A stretch of 64,000 nt of DNA from Cognataquiflexum aquatile (GTDB lineage: Bacteria > Bacteroidota > Bacteroidia > Cytophagales > Cyclobacteriaceae), in NCBI RefSeq assembly GCF_003316845.1, contig NZ_QMIK01000001.1:1-64000 (forward strand). Direction: 5' to 3'. How positions within the stretch are numbered: the stretch's first letter is position 1; every line of letters begins with the position of its first letter. A program made the position numbers and the translations under genes. The notes below the pieces were generated by a model. That model did no database searches, had not been told where the DNA came from, and saw only the letters and a program-made list of their open reading frames with translations. Below are positions 9,286 to 18,091 of the stretch, piece after piece.

Positions 9286-10344
9286 ATGCGTGAAATCATC
9301 GTTATCGGAGCCGGATTGAGTGGGCTTACTGTTGCTTATAACCTTCGGAAACGTGGGGTTTTTTGTAAGGTATTAGAAGCACAGGATAGGATTGGGGGAA
9401 GGATTCAAACCGTATTCGGGAAGGCAGGCACTCCCATGGAAATGGGGGCGACTTGGTTTGGAGATGTCCATGTACATCTTTTGAAACTGCTTCAGGAATT
9501 GGAAATCCGCTATTTCAAGCAAAAGGAAGAAGGCATTGCCTTGTTTGAGACCATGTCTTTTGAACCGCCGCATCGGTATTACATCCCACCTTCTGAGTCT
9601 TCTTCTTACCGGGTTCAGGGTGGGACTTCTTCTCTGATCTCCGCTTTGTCAAAGTTTGTAAGGGAGGAAAACATCAAGCTCAAGACGCAGATTCTTGAAA
9701 TAAGCCAAGAAAATGACCAGCTCAGGTTGCGGGACCAAAACGGCAGTGAATACCTTTGTCATCATCTTGTGGTGGCGATGCCCCCGAAAATCTTTGCCCA
9801 CAGCATCAAGGTCCGTCCTGAATTGCCCAAGGAAGCATCCGAAATCCTTCAAAATGTGCAGACATGGATGAGTGGCTCGGTAAAATTTGCAGTGGAATAT
9901 GCCGTTCCCTTTTGGAGGGCAAAGGGATTTTCAGGCAATGTTTACAGCCAATCTGGATTGGCGACCGAAATGTATGACCACACTGATTTTGAGGAGTCAA
10001 AATTTGCGCTAAAAGGATTCCTGAACGGCAGCGCATCCCATTTTAGTTTGGAAGAGAGAAAGACAAGAGTAATCCAACAACTTGTACATTACTACGGATC
10101 GGAAGCAGCAGAATTCCTGAGCTACACCGATAAAATCTGGGATGACAAATACATCAAGTCTCCCCAAGATGGATTTTTGCTTCCCCATCAGAACAACGGC
10201 CATCCGATTTTCAATGGATCTTTTATGGAAGGAAAGCTCTTTTTGTGCGGAGCGGAAGCCGCCAAAAACTACGGAGGCTATATGGACGGTGCGGTTAGGG
10301 CAGCCAATTTGACCTCAGAAAAATTATTCAGCCAAGTCTTATGA
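9286..10344 (+). CDS. FAD-dependent amine oxidase family protein
   Basis: The 352-residue protein has the Rossmann FAD motif GAGLSGLTVAYNLRKRG at the start, then EAQDRIGGRIQTV, and near the end the flavin-contact segment GGYMDGAVRAANL. These are the hallmarks of the monoamine-oxidase/phytoene-desaturase flavoenzymes. It is somewhat shorter than most bacterial members. The start at ATG 9286 is preferred over TTG 9268 because the motif then begins at the usual distance. The substrate cannot be told. It converges with the next lipoprotein gene. Confidence 0.88.
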   Translation: MREIIVIGAGLSGLTVAYNLRKRGVFCKVLEAQDRIGGRIQTVFGKAGTPMEMGATWFGDVHVHLLKLLQELEIRYFKQKEEGIALFETMSFEPPHRYYIPPSESSSYRVQGGTSSLISALSKFVREENIKLKTQILEISQENDQLRLRDQNGSEYLCHHLVVAMPPKIFAHSIKVRPELPKEASEILQNVQTWMSGSVKFAVEYAVPFWRAKGFSGNVYSQSGLATEMYDHTDFEESKFALKGFLNGSASHFSLEERKTRVIQQLVHYYGSEAAEFLSYTDKIWDDKYIKSPQDGFLLPHQNNGHPIFNGSFMEGKLFLCGAEAAKNYGGYMDGAVRAANLTSEKLFSQVL

Positions 10345-10365
10345 TTTGGCTGTGGCTCAATGGTC

Positions 10366-10998
10366 TCAGCCGCCGTTGACTCTCATTTTTTCATTGTCAA
10401 ACCTGTAAACAACGCCGTTGTCCAATTCTATTTCCAAGTCAAAAATAAGTTCGATATTCTCTGAAGGTGGGCTGATAAATTTGAGGTAAAGCCGCTCATT
10501 CTTAAGAAATCTGTGCCTGTTGTTGATAAAATCGGTCAGGTTGTATTCCTGCTGAAAATTCTGGGTAAGGACAAACTTTTCATTGATCACGTCGCCTTCC
10601 TGCAAGGTTTCATTTTCGTTGACGACAAGATTTTTTTTGTTGATGATCCGAATAGTCCTCAGAGTTTCTATGGAAAAAGATTCAGGAGGACTGCAGGCAT
10701 ACGCTGTATTCATAAAGAAAGAACCTTTCTCTTGGGTTTTGATTTCGCTGACAGGTTTCAATCCAGACACCCAAAATGCCTTGTAAAGTGTCTGATGGAA
10801 ATAATACCTATTTGGGTCGAATGCAAAATTTCTATCTGCCCTAAATAAAGTCTCCACAGAAAAGGTTGTAATGGAAAAATCTTCTGCTTCAAAAACGGGA
10901 TTGCAACCACACGGACCATTGCACTGTTCGACACAAGAGACCGGAATAAGTCCCATAAAAACGACAATCAGGAAACCGGCTGCAAGTTTTTTATTCAT
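10366..10998 (-). CDS. Hypothetical lipoprotein
   Basis: 210 residues with a signal peptide ending in a lipobox, GLIPVSC (Cys about 22), followed by a Cys-rich segment CNGPCGCNP. The rest alternates beta-like segments and has no motif I recognise. It is probably anchored in the outer or inner membrane facing the periplasm. It lies between the convergent amine oxidase gene and a minus-strand SDR gene, with no obvious operon partner. Confidence 0.7.
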   Translation of the reverse strand: MNKKLAAGFLIVVFMGLIPVSCVEQCNGPCGCNPVFEAEDFSITTFSVETLFRADRNFAFDPNRYYFHQTLYKAFWVSGLKPVSEIKTQEKGSFFMNTAYACSPPESFSIETLRTIRIINKKNLVVNENETLQEGDVINEKFVLTQNFQQEYNLTDFINNRHRFLKNERLYLKFISPPSENIELIFDLEIELDNGVVYRFDNEKMRVNGG

Positions 10999-11116
10999 GG
11001 TTATGTATTCAGGGCTTTTTATAAAAATACCTTATTCCAACCTTGAAACAAGGAAAACCCCAACAAGTTTGCAGTTTGGTTTTTTATTTTGAATTTTTCC
11101 AAAAAACAAAAGTCAA

Positions 11117-11761
11117 TCAATAAGTAACCTCTACTACTTTGCGGTCTTTGTTCATTTTCCAAAACTTTTCGGCGAGAATGGCAGGGGAGTGGGTTTTGCT
11201 TTCAGGATTGATCCAGCCTGATACAGTAAGGGTTCCGACATAGATACCTTTGGCTTTCAGACAATCACTGAGCATATAAGCAAGGCTTTGAATCCCTGCT
11301 TTTCCCAAAGAAATCGAGGCTATGCTGGCATTGGGATAATTGGCAGAACCACCGCCTGTAAGCAGTACAGAACCTTTGCTTTCCAATAAGTCATCCATGA
11401 GGGCTTTGACCGCTTCAAGGACATTTCCGACACTGATCCTAAATCCTGTTGTCAAAGAATCGGCAGTTTCCTCCATCAGAGGGATCATCCGCGCATCGAC
11501 AGCGTTATAGTGAAGGATTCCAAAAACAGGAAGCTTGACCTTGAGTTTTTCGATGGCTTCGATCATCTGTTCTGTATCAGAAAGGTCTGCTTTTTCATAA
11601 TTGGAAACGATTCCCATTTTGTCAAGATGCAGCTGAAACCCCGCCAATTTATCGGCGCTACGACTGATCATTCCTACTTGGTACCCTTCTTTTCCAAATT
11701 TTTCGGCGATGGCGAGGCTCAATCCTTGACCCATTCCGATAATTAGTATTGATTTTTGCAT
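11117..11761 (-). CDS. Atypical short-chain dehydrogenase/reductase
   Basis: 214 residues with an N-terminal Rossmann fold (SILIIGMGQGLSLAIAEKFG) and NADP-type following residues (ISRSADKL). The central strand LLTGGGSANYP is present. The usual Tyr-x-x-x-Lys catalytic pair reads I-S-L-G-K, so the Lys is kept but the Tyr is replaced by Ile. This places it in the atypical SDR group, where the reaction may differ or be lost. It is monocistronic as far as can be seen. Confidence 0.8.
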   Translation of the reverse strand: MQKSILIIGMGQGLSLAIAEKFGKEGYQVGMISRSADKLAGFQLHLDKMGIVSNYEKADLSDTEQMIEAIEKLKVKLPVFGILHYNAVDARMIPLMEETADSLTTGFRISVGNVLEAVKALMDDLLESKGSVLLTGGGSANYPNASIASISLGKAGIQSLAYMLSDCLKAKGIYVGTLTVSGWINPESKTHSPAILAEKFWKMNKDRKVVEVTY

Positions 11762-12260
11762 AGAGATAGATATTTTGTGTATAAAGTTGTTTTTAGATTG
11801 TTTGGGAAAAGATTTAAAGTTTCTGATTCATTTCAAAATAATATACTGAAAAATTCTTCCCTGACTTAAAAATTAATATCATTCAATGTGTAATCCCGCC
11901 AATAAAACTCACATCAGTGAGTTTATGGTCCAAAGTATAATTTACCTGTTTGTCTGTAGTCGGTTGCGATCTATTGACAGTTATCGGTGATAAACAAAAC
12001 TTGGAATGAATATACAGGTATCATTGCGTATAATCATATCAATCGACATTCAAAAAGATTAAAAACCAGTTTTTGGAGCAAATTGACCGCCTAATTTATC
12101 CTGAAATTTCCCTGTATAATACCGGCATAAATTCATTATCAAAAAAACAATGGTGAAAATCTCATATTCCTAAAGATACCAAATTTGTTTTTTGTATTTG
12201 TCTTCAAATTTTCCTTTTTGAGTCCTTATATTGACATTTTATATCTTAGCCATAAACCAC
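11762..12260. other. Intergenic stretch without a gene
   Basis: About 500 AT-rich bases between two divergent genes. No ORF, hairpin terminator or clear -7 box was found that could be assigned with confidence. It presumably holds the promoters of both neighbours. Confidence 0.5.
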
Positions 12261-12725
12261 ATGGAATTAATTACAATTAAAGAAAGACCTGAGTATGCCT
12301 TGAATGAAAGGCAAAACAAAAAAAGCAATTGTTTTTCTAGCCTTATCAGTGAATTGAGAAAAAGGCGGCTTTCTGAAAAGGAGGTAGAAACGATCAACAA
12401 CGAAATCAAAAATATCAATGCCTCTACCGGTACTGAAAAAGATTTCATGAAAACAATGGCCAAATCCCAAGCCACTATTTTAAAGGTGATTGAAAAGGAA
12501 TCCAAGCTTGTAGTGAAAAACCACTACAGGAACCTGTGGTTGGTATTGGGGATGTCAGCATTTGGGATTCCTATCGGAGTTGCTTTTGGCATCTCCATAG
12601 GAAATTTGGGTTTATTGGGATTAGGGTTTCCTATTGGAATGGGAATAGGCGTAGCGGTTGGAACCTCTTTGGACAATAAAGCAGCCAAAGAAGGACGCCA
12701 ACTTGATGTCGACCTTGCTGCTTAA
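12261..12725 (+). CDS. Small membrane protein with glycine-rich hairpin
   Basis: 154 residues. The first two thirds are charged and helical (RKRRLSEKEVETINNEI), and the last third has two hydrophobic Gly-rich segments separated by a turn (FGIPIGVAFGISIG and FPIGMGIGVAVG). The latter resemble glycine-zipper membrane hairpins. The ATG at 12261 was chosen over an upstream start because it places a normal polar N-terminus. The family is not recognised. It lies 40 bases upstream of a dehydrogenase gene and may be co-transcribed with it. Confidence 0.7.
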   Translation: MELITIKERPEYALNERQNKKSNCFSSLISELRKRRLSEKEVETINNEIKNINASTGTEKDFMKTMAKSQATILKVIEKESKLVVKNHYRNLWLVLGMSAFGIPIGVAFGISIGNLGLLGLGFPIGMGIGVAVGTSLDNKAAKEGRQLDVDLAA

Positions 12726-12765
12726 TCTTATAAAAAAACGAAATGATTTTCCCAAAATAAGCGCC

Positions 12766-13734
12766 ATGAAAGCAGCTGTCTATTACGAATATGGTAACCC
12801 GGATGTCATCAAGGTGGAAGACTTGCCCAAGCCTGTTCCCGCCGACGATGAAATCCTGATACGGGTTCTCGCGACGACCGTGAACAGGACGGATTGTGCC
12901 AGACTCCGCGCTGTTCCTTTCATCATGCGTTTTTTTACAGGTTTGACCAGGCCAAGTAACCCGATATTAGGTACAGATTTCGCGGGAGTAGTGGAAGAAG
13001 TTGGGCGTTCGGTGACGGCATTCAGAATCGGGGATCAGGTTTTTGGGCTCAATGATCAGGGCATGGGTTCTCAGGCTGAATATATGGTTTGTGGAAATTT
13101 CAAATTCATCAGCCACATGCCAAAAAGCGCAAGTTTCCGGCAGGCTGCTGCAAGTGCAGAGGGTGCCCATTATGCCATCAATTTTATCAATAAAGTCAAA
13201 TTGGGAAAGGATCAGCGGGCTTTTGTCCATGGTGCAAGCGGCGCCATTGGGTCGGCTATGGTGCAACTCCTAAAATACCATGGGCTTCATGTCACTGCTA
13301 CCTGCAGTCACAAAAATCTGGGTTTGGTGGCTTCATTGGGTGTGGATCACATCATCGATTATGAAAAAGAAGACTTCAGAGCCATAGGGGAGACATTTGA
13401 TTATGTATTTGATGCCGTGGGAAAAAGTACTTTTGGAGAATGTAAAGTTTTGCTCAAACCGACCGGAACCTACATTTCTTCAGAACTTGGACCAAAAAAC
13501 CAAAACCCTCTTCTCGCCCTTGTTACCCCTTTGACAGGAGGAAAGCAGGTCAAATTCCCTTTTCCTTATGATATCAAAGAAAGCCTTTCATTGATAAAGA
13601 AGATGATGGAGGAAGGTAAATTTGAGCCTCTTATCGACAGGGAATATTCATTGGCAGACATAGCCAAAGCCTATGCCTATGTCGAAACAGGTCAGAAAAC
13701 CGGAAATGTCATCATCAACCTTTTGTTGAAATAG
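12766..13734 (+). CDS. Zinc-independent MDR-family alcohol dehydrogenase/quinone reductase
   Basis: 322 residues. The N-terminal GroES-like domain starts MKAAVYYEYGNPDVIKVED. The Rossmann domain has VHGASGAIGSAMVQL, and the end has the typical TGQKTGNVIINL. No zinc-ligand cysteine pattern is present, so it resembles the NADPH:quinone reductase branch. The open frame extends upstream to 12658, but that part overlaps the previous gene; ATG 12766 matches homologous starts. The adjacent gene is a close paralogue, pointing to a tandem duplication. The substrate is unknown. Confidence 0.9.
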   Translation: MKAAVYYEYGNPDVIKVEDLPKPVPADDEILIRVLATTVNRTDCARLRAVPFIMRFFTGLTRPSNPILGTDFAGVVEEVGRSVTAFRIGDQVFGLNDQGMGSQAEYMVCGNFKFISHMPKSASFRQAAASAEGAHYAINFINKVKLGKDQRAFVHGASGAIGSAMVQLLKYHGLHVTATCSHKNLGLVASLGVDHIIDYEKEDFRAIGETFDYVFDAVGKSTFGECKVLLKPTGTYISSELGPKNQNPLLALVTPLTGGKQVKFPFPYDIKESLSLIKKMMEEGKFEPLIDREYSLADIAKAYAYVETGQKTGNVIINLLLK

Positions 13735-13771
13735 CCGTTTTTTCATTCACTTCACTATTCCCTTTTTAGAA

Positions 13772-14734
13772 ATGAAAGCGATTGTTTACTCCAAGTATGG
13801 GTCACCGGATGTCCTTCAACAGATGGAAGTTCCCAAACCAATTCCCAAAGACAATGAAGTCCTGGTAAAAGTCCATGCCACCACTCTCAATAGGACTGAT
13901 TGTGGATTTAGGAGGCCGGATTATTTTATAATCCGCCTGTTCAATGGCTTTTTTGAACCTAAAGTAAAAATCCTCGGATCAGAATTTGCCGGAACAGTGG
14001 AAACTGTCGGTTCAAAGGTCAGCACCTTCAAAGTCAGTGATGAGGTCTTTGGGTTAAGTACAGGCAAATTCGGTGCACATGCGGAATATATCTGTGTTTC
14101 GGAATCAGGTTCTATTGCCATCAAACCCGACAATTTTTCTTTGGAGGAGGCCGCGGCAGTCTGTGATGGATTGATGCTTGCCAATGGATACCTCAAAGAC
14201 CTCGATTATTCCAAACCTCAGAAAATCCTTATATACGGGGCCTCAGGATCAATAGGGACAGCTGGAGTGCAGTATGCGAAATACCTTGGGGCAAAGGTAA
14301 CCGCTGTCTGTAATACCAAAAACGTGGAGCTTGTCCGGTCTTTGGGAGCGGATGAAGTCATTGACTACACCAACAATGATTTTACCCTCGCAGGCAATGA
14401 TTTTGATTATGTATTTGATGCGGTAGGAAAAAGCTCCTTTTTCAAATGCCGGAAACTCCTCAAACCCAAAGGAGTATATGTTTCCACTGAATTTGGATTC
14501 CTCGCCCAAAATCTATTCCTGACCTTGTTGACTCCGATTTTTGGAGGAAAAAGAGTCAAATTCCCAATTGCTACAGACAAAAAGGGAGACATCCTGTTTT
14601 TTAAAAAACTCATCGAATCGGGAAAATACCGGGCAGTAATCGACCGACGCTATCCCTTATCTGAGATTATTGAGGCTACCAAATACGTCGAAACCGGCGA
14701 AAAGACCGGTAATGTGGTGATAAATGTGGGGTGA
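13772..14734 (+). CDS. MDR-family alcohol dehydrogenase/quinone reductase, paralogue
   Basis: 320 residues. It shares with the preceding gene the start MKAIVYSKYGSPDVLQ, the nucleotide motif IYGASGSIGTAGVQYAKYLG and the ending TGEKTGNVVINVG. It lacks zinc-binding cysteines as well. It follows its paralogue after 37 bases on the same strand, so the two probably form an operon. The pair differ in the loop after the first domain (RPDYFIIRLFNGFFEP here), which may change substrate range. Confidence 0.9.
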   Translation: MKAIVYSKYGSPDVLQQMEVPKPIPKDNEVLVKVHATTLNRTDCGFRRPDYFIIRLFNGFFEPKVKILGSEFAGTVETVGSKVSTFKVSDEVFGLSTGKFGAHAEYICVSESGSIAIKPDNFSLEEAAAVCDGLMLANGYLKDLDYSKPQKILIYGASGSIGTAGVQYAKYLGAKVTAVCNTKNVELVRSLGADEVIDYTNNDFTLAGNDFDYVFDAVGKSSFFKCRKLLKPKGVYVSTEFGFLAQNLFLTLLTPIFGGKRVKFPIATDKKGDILFFKKLIESGKYRAVIDRRYPLSEIIEATKYVETGEKTGNVVINVG

Positions 14735-14838
14735 CCAAGGTGGGCGGGTATTTTGTCTGGCCTGCGTACCATTTAAACAGGCTTTTCAGCATCTCTTTTT
14801 TTTCTTATCTTTAATTATTCACTTTCTATTCATTTACC

Positions 14839-15330
14839 ATGAAAAAGGCCACTTTAATTATTCTTGGACTAGCTGCAGCATTCTGTTTTGGTTTTTTGGT
14901 GAAAACACCTAGGGCTGCTGACCCTGCTGTTTCTGGATCCAATACAAAAATGGAAACCATGAAATTGGGTGCATTTTCAGTCAGTCTGAATGTGAAAGAC
15001 CTTCAGGCTTCCAAAGCTTTTTATGAGAATCTTGGGTTTAAGCAGTTTGGAGGGTCAATGGAACAAAACTACCTGATTATGAAAAATGAGAGTACACTGA
15101 TCGGGTTGTTTCAGGGGATGTTTGAGGGAAATATCCTCACTTTCAATCCAGGTTGGGACGAAAATGCAGCTGAACTGGATTCTTTTGAAGATATCAGGTC
15201 TATCCAAAAGCAATTGAAATCTAAAAGCATCCCTTTGTTAAGCGAAGCTGATGAATCTTCTTCAGGACCTGCCAGTCTGATGCTCAGGGATCCGGATGGG
15301 AACCTGATTTTATTGGACCAACACCGGTGA
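14839..15330 (+). CDS. VOC/glyoxalase-fold protein with N-terminal export signal
   Basis: 163 residues. The first 27 form a hydrophobic signal or anchor (MKKATLIILGLAAAFCFGFL, then RAAD). Residues about 45-163 match the vicinal-oxygen-chelate fold: FSVSLNVKDLQASKAFYENLGF at the start and LMLRDPDGNLILLDQ at the end. Most VOC proteins are cytoplasmic, so the export signal is somewhat unusual. The activity is unknown. Confidence 0.8.
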   Translation: MKKATLIILGLAAAFCFGFLVKTPRAADPAVSGSNTKMETMKLGAFSVSLNVKDLQASKAFYENLGFKQFGGSMEQNYLIMKNESTLIGLFQGMFEGNILTFNPGWDENAAELDSFEDIRSIQKQLKSKSIPLLSEADESSSGPASLMLRDPDGNLILLDQHR

Positions 15331-15592
15331 AAGGCAACAACAAAGGGTAATCCACTCTTTTTCACTTTTTAAAATATTCCAACATTTTATTCAATTAGTC
15401 TTCTATGTCCGTGGGATTGCCCTAGCGTTCTCTCTGTCCTTTTTATGTAGGATTTGAAGGTGATTTTTATCTTTTTCAACCATTGTCCTATTATGTTTAA
15501 GTCGAAAGAAAAGGCAGTAAAAACCTATTAATGACAGGGTTTGATCGACTATCCATGAAATCTGTAAATTATGACAATTTGGATAAGTAATC
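15331..15592. other. Intergenic stretch without a gene
   Basis: No ORF, repeat or hairpin of note was found here. The downstream end leads into the promoter-like site at 15593-15626. Confidence 0.5.
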
Positions 15593-15626
15593 TATAATGG
15601 TTGAGGAAAATTATCCTGCAAAATTG
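15593..15626 (+). promoter_or_regulatory. Promoter with TATAATG -33 element
   Basis: TATAATG (15593-15599), 19 bases, then CAAAATTG, which fits the TAnnTTTG -7 box at four of six fixed positions. The same element and spacing are seen before the tandem small RNAs and the 19037 lipoprotein gene. The -7 match is weak, so this is the least certain of the exact-19 sites. Confidence 0.4.
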
Positions 15627-15646
15627 CGATGTAAATAAAAATAAAA

Positions 15647-15958
15647 ATGAAAAAGATCAACGTAACACTATTGGCAGTCATGACTTTCGCTTTTTTCTCC
15701 ATTGGTTCTGTCCAAGCAATAGGCAATAACAAAGGAGAAGCAAAGCCTAAAATGCCTGAGTCGGAAATGAAAATTCTCGTTGATAGACTTGAAGAAATAA
15801 AAAGCATGGATCGGTCTATGATGGACAGGTCAGAAAAAAAAGAACTGAGGACTGAGGTGCGGGAAATCAATGAAGAAATAAAAAGAGATGGGGGCGGGGT
15901 TTATCTCTCGGTGTTCGCACTTCTATTGGTCATTGTGCTTTTGATTCTTTTGTTATGA
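15647..15958 (+). CDS. Small exported/membrane protein with C-terminal hydrophobic tail
   Basis: 103 residues: a signal-like N-terminus (MKKINVTLLAVMTFAFFSIG, then SVQA), a charged helical middle (SEKKELRTEVREINEEIKRD) and a C-terminal membrane segment (VFALLLVIVLLILLL). Similar small proteins with a helical middle and a short hydrophobic tail occur next to lmo0937 and CsbD-like genes in Bacteroidetes. The role is unknown; a stress-related envelope protein is plausible from context and promoter. Confidence 0.75.
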   Translation: MKKINVTLLAVMTFAFFSIGSVQAIGNNKGEAKPKMPESEMKILVDRLEEIKSMDRSMMDRSEKKELRTEVREINEEIKRDGGGVYLSVFALLLVIVLLILLL

Positions 15959-16074
15959 TCTAAGGAATTACAATACAATTGACCTATATCGGATTACCCA
16001 ATTCGAACAAACAATACTCCAACACAACCTGGCATTACATTAAATTTTCATTTCACTCCAAAACAATCAAAACA

Positions 16075-16230
16075 ATGGGAAATCTTCTTTACGTCATCGC
16101 AGTGATTTTAGTAATCATATGGGCGGTGGGCTTTCTAGGCTACAATAGTGGTGGCATCATTCATATCTTATTGGTAATCGCCATCGTGGTGGTTTTGCTC
16201 AGGGTAATCCAAGGCGGAAGGGCCGTTTGA
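16075..16230 (+). CDS. Lmo0937-family small membrane protein
   Basis: 51 residues from ATG 16075, beginning MGNLLYVIAVILVIIWAVGF and containing GIIHILLVIAIVVVLLRVI. Two membrane segments are joined by a glycine-rich turn. This matches the lmo0937 family of unknown function, often found with stress genes. The open frame continues upstream, but the extension is not hydrophobic and relatives start at MGN. It follows the preceding small membrane gene by 116 bases and may share its promoter. Confidence 0.85.
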   Translation: MGNLLYVIAVILVIIWAVGFLGYNSGGIIHILLVIAIVVVLLRVIQGGRAV

Positions 16231-16340
16231 TCCCCAACAGCAAAAACTTAAAAGTGAAATTTTCTGCTTTTCTCTTTGAAAAATGGGATTAGGCTTGAAA
16301 ACTTCACTTTTGTAAAACAGAAATCTAAATCAACTGCACT

Positions 16341-16565
16341 ATGCAAACCAAAAAAAACACCAAACCTGAATATTATAAAGTGACAGGTGATTGGGGCAGG
16401 CAATCTTCCCTTCTGCAAGAACAATATCCGGAACTGACAGACGACGACCTGGAATTTGAAGAAGGAAGAGAAGATGAACTTATCAGAAGGCTAGAGATCA
16501 GGCTGAACAAAAATCACGATGAGGTGGTGAAAATTATCACAAAAGGCCAATTGCAGTCTGTCTGA
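16341..16565 (+). CDS. CsbD-like stress protein
   Basis: 74 residues. The central part (VTGDWGRQSSLLQEQYPELT, then DDDLEFEEGREDELIRRLE) follows the CsbD-type pattern of a W-x(n)-G-x(n)-LTDDDL-x(n)-EGxEDEL motif. CsbD proteins are small, soluble and induced by general stress in other bacteria; their biochemical role is unknown. A strong terminator follows 47 bases after the stop codon. Confidence 0.75.
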   Translation: MQTKKNTKPEYYKVTGDWGRQSSLLQEQYPELTDDDLEFEEGREDELIRRLEIRLNKNHDEVVKIITKGQLQSV

Positions 16566-16611
16566 TTTCCTGGCAATCTTTACACTTAACTGTAAAAACC
16601 GATTTAATAAA

Positions 16612-16646
16612 ATGCATGGGAACCAAACTCCCGTGCATTTTTTTTT
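16612..16646 (+). terminator. Rho-independent terminator after CsbD-like gene
   Basis: A stem ATGCATGGGA / TCCCGTGCAT (one G-T wobble) with a 7-base loop is followed by eight or more T residues. It closes the small stress-gene group before the AraC-type regulator. Confidence 0.85.
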
Positions 16647-16816
16647 GACTTTAAAATTTGAAACCAAAAACAAGAGAAAACCTTGAAGTAGAGATAATGT
16701 GAATGGATTGCATTGGACACAATAGGGTCCTTAATTATTTTAAAAAAATTCATTTTTTTTTGTATTTTTCTTTTAACAAACAAAATCTCTCCAAGTTGAA
16801 GGTATACATCAAATAC

Positions 16817-17338
16817 ATGGTCAGCCTCCGCTGCAAAATGATTGTCCAGCAGGAATTGGAAAAGTTAGGCATCCCTTTTTTGAGCATAGACCTTGGCTTG
16901 GTTGAAACAAAAGATCCCATCACAGAACAGCAGCATGATGACCTTAAATCCAACCTGGAGCAGGTAGGGCTAGAGCTTTTGGATGACAAGAGAAGTATCC
17001 TCATCGATAAGATCAAAAATGTGATCATCGAAATGATCCATTACAATGAAGAAGTGCCAAGGGTCAATTACTCTGTTTTTATCAGTGAGAAACTTGGCTA
17101 CGATTACACTTACCTGTCTAATATTTTTTCTGAAGTCAAAGGCATCACCATCCAGCAGTTTATCATTATCCATAAAATCGAAAGGGTAAAAGAACTGCTG
17201 CTCTACGACGAACTCAACCTGACAGAGATATCCTATAGGCTGAATTACAGCAGTGTCTCACACCTCTCAAACCAATTTAAAAAAGTCACCGGGCTGACTC
17301 CTTCGTTTTTTAAGCAGATTAGAATATTCCGCAAATAA
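16817..17338 (+). CDS. AraC-type helix-turn-helix regulator
   Basis: 173 residues from ATG 16817. The C-terminal AraC domain (about 75-170) contains ERVKELLLYDELNLTEISYR and SSVSHLSNQFKKVTGLTP. The short N-terminal region is not a known ligand domain. A TTG at 16796 would add KVYIKY and may be the true start, since relatives often carry such residues before MVS. No sensing domain or membrane segment is seen, so it may act downstream of another signal. It sits between the CsbD-like and cupin genes and could regulate this island. Confidence 0.85.
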   Translation: MVSLRCKMIVQQELEKLGIPFLSIDLGLVETKDPITEQQHDDLKSNLEQVGLELLDDKRSILIDKIKNVIIEMIHYNEEVPRVNYSVFISEKLGYDYTYLSNIFSEVKGITIQQFIIIHKIERVKELLLYDELNLTEISYRLNYSSVSHLSNQFKKVTGLTPSFFKQIRIFRK

Positions 17339-17380
17339 AGTCTCAAAATGTATGATTTATATAAGATTAAAGGGGGATTC

Positions 17381-17415
17381 TATAAATTGAAATCACACTT
17401 TTTGTTGGAGATTTG
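17381..17415 (+). promoter_or_regulatory. Promoter of cupin gene, TATAAAT -33 element
   Basis: TATAAAT (17381-17387), 20 bases, then GAGATTTG. It resembles the shared promoter of the neighbouring small RNAs, but the spacing is one base longer and the -7 box has G in place of the first T. Confidence 0.4.
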
Positions 17416-17436
17416 TATCAACAAGAACACCAAAAT

Positions 17437-17796
17437 ATGTTGATGAAGGAGGCAAGTAGTAACATTGAACTTTCCAAAGGAACTGAACATATTGTTACTG
17501 AAGTCATTGCCTATCTGGCAGATTCGGTGGTCAGCAAAAAAATACTGAGTAAAGTAACAGGAAGTATCACCGCTTCCGCTATGGATGTGGGTACAAAAAT
17601 TGAAGAAAAAAATTCCCATTTTGACAACTATATCCAGATCATTGACGGCAGTGCCGAACTCACTATAGACGTCAAAAAGTATAACTTGACCAAAGGTCAG
17701 GGAATTATAATCCCGGCCAATTCAAGTTATATTTTCAACGCCAACAAGCAGTTTAAAATGCTGTCGACCATTATCAAAAGTGGTTATGAGGATTGA
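17437..17796 (+). CDS. Cupin-fold protein without the usual metal ligands
   Basis: 119 residues from ATG 17437 (another ATG at 17443 is possible). Beta-strand segments match small cupins: KILSKVTGSITASAMDVG, YIQIIDGSAELTIDVKKYNL and GQGIIIPANSSYIFNANKQF. In metal-binding relatives a His appears in the first motif and again after PANEPH. Here they read SHFDNY and PANSSYIF, so at least the second ligand is lost. It may therefore act by ligand binding rather than catalysis. Its promoter resembles those of the nearby small RNAs. Confidence 0.8.
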   Translation: MLMKEASSNIELSKGTEHIVTEVIAYLADSVVSKKILSKVTGSITASAMDVGTKIEEKNSHFDNYIQIIDGSAELTIDVKKYNLTKGQGIIIPANSSYIFNANKQFKMLSTIIKSGYED

Positions 17797-17825
17797 CTTT
17801 TTAATTAGTACTAAATGATTTTTAG

Positions 17826-17968
17826 GATTATCTATTTGTATGTCGGATTTAGCTTTGACAAGTCTTTATTTATTGAAAATAAAACATGTCAAGCCACTAT
17901 TTTTCCTCCGGTTGAAATTTGTTTGGGTGAATTAAATGATACCGATTCTGACAAATAAATAGATAATC
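17826..17968. repeat. MITE-like 143-base inverted-repeat element
   Basis: The ends are perfect 12-base inverted repeats, GATTATCTATTT (17826-17837) and AAATAGATAATC (17957-17968). An inner hairpin is formed by TTTGACA and TGTCAAG. No ORF lies inside. It may be a miniature mobile element or a long structured 3' end of the cupin transcript. A single copy was seen in this window. Confidence 0.4.
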
Positions 17969-18052
17969 TCATTTTCTTTCTTTGTTTAACTTCTGAAAGG
18001 ATGTTTGAAAATCAGGAAAATAAGTAAAATATATAAGTTTTTTGAGGAAGTT

Positions 18053-18086
18053 TATAAAATAAGAACCACACCTCACCATATCTTTA
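18053..18086 (+). promoter_or_regulatory. Promoter of small RNA copy 1
   Basis: TATAAAA (18053-18059), exactly 19 bases, then TATCTTTA, close to the TAnnTTTG box. The same geometry precedes copies 2 and 3. The box ends 10 bases before the conserved RNA core. Confidence 0.55.
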
Positions 18087-18091
18087 CATCA

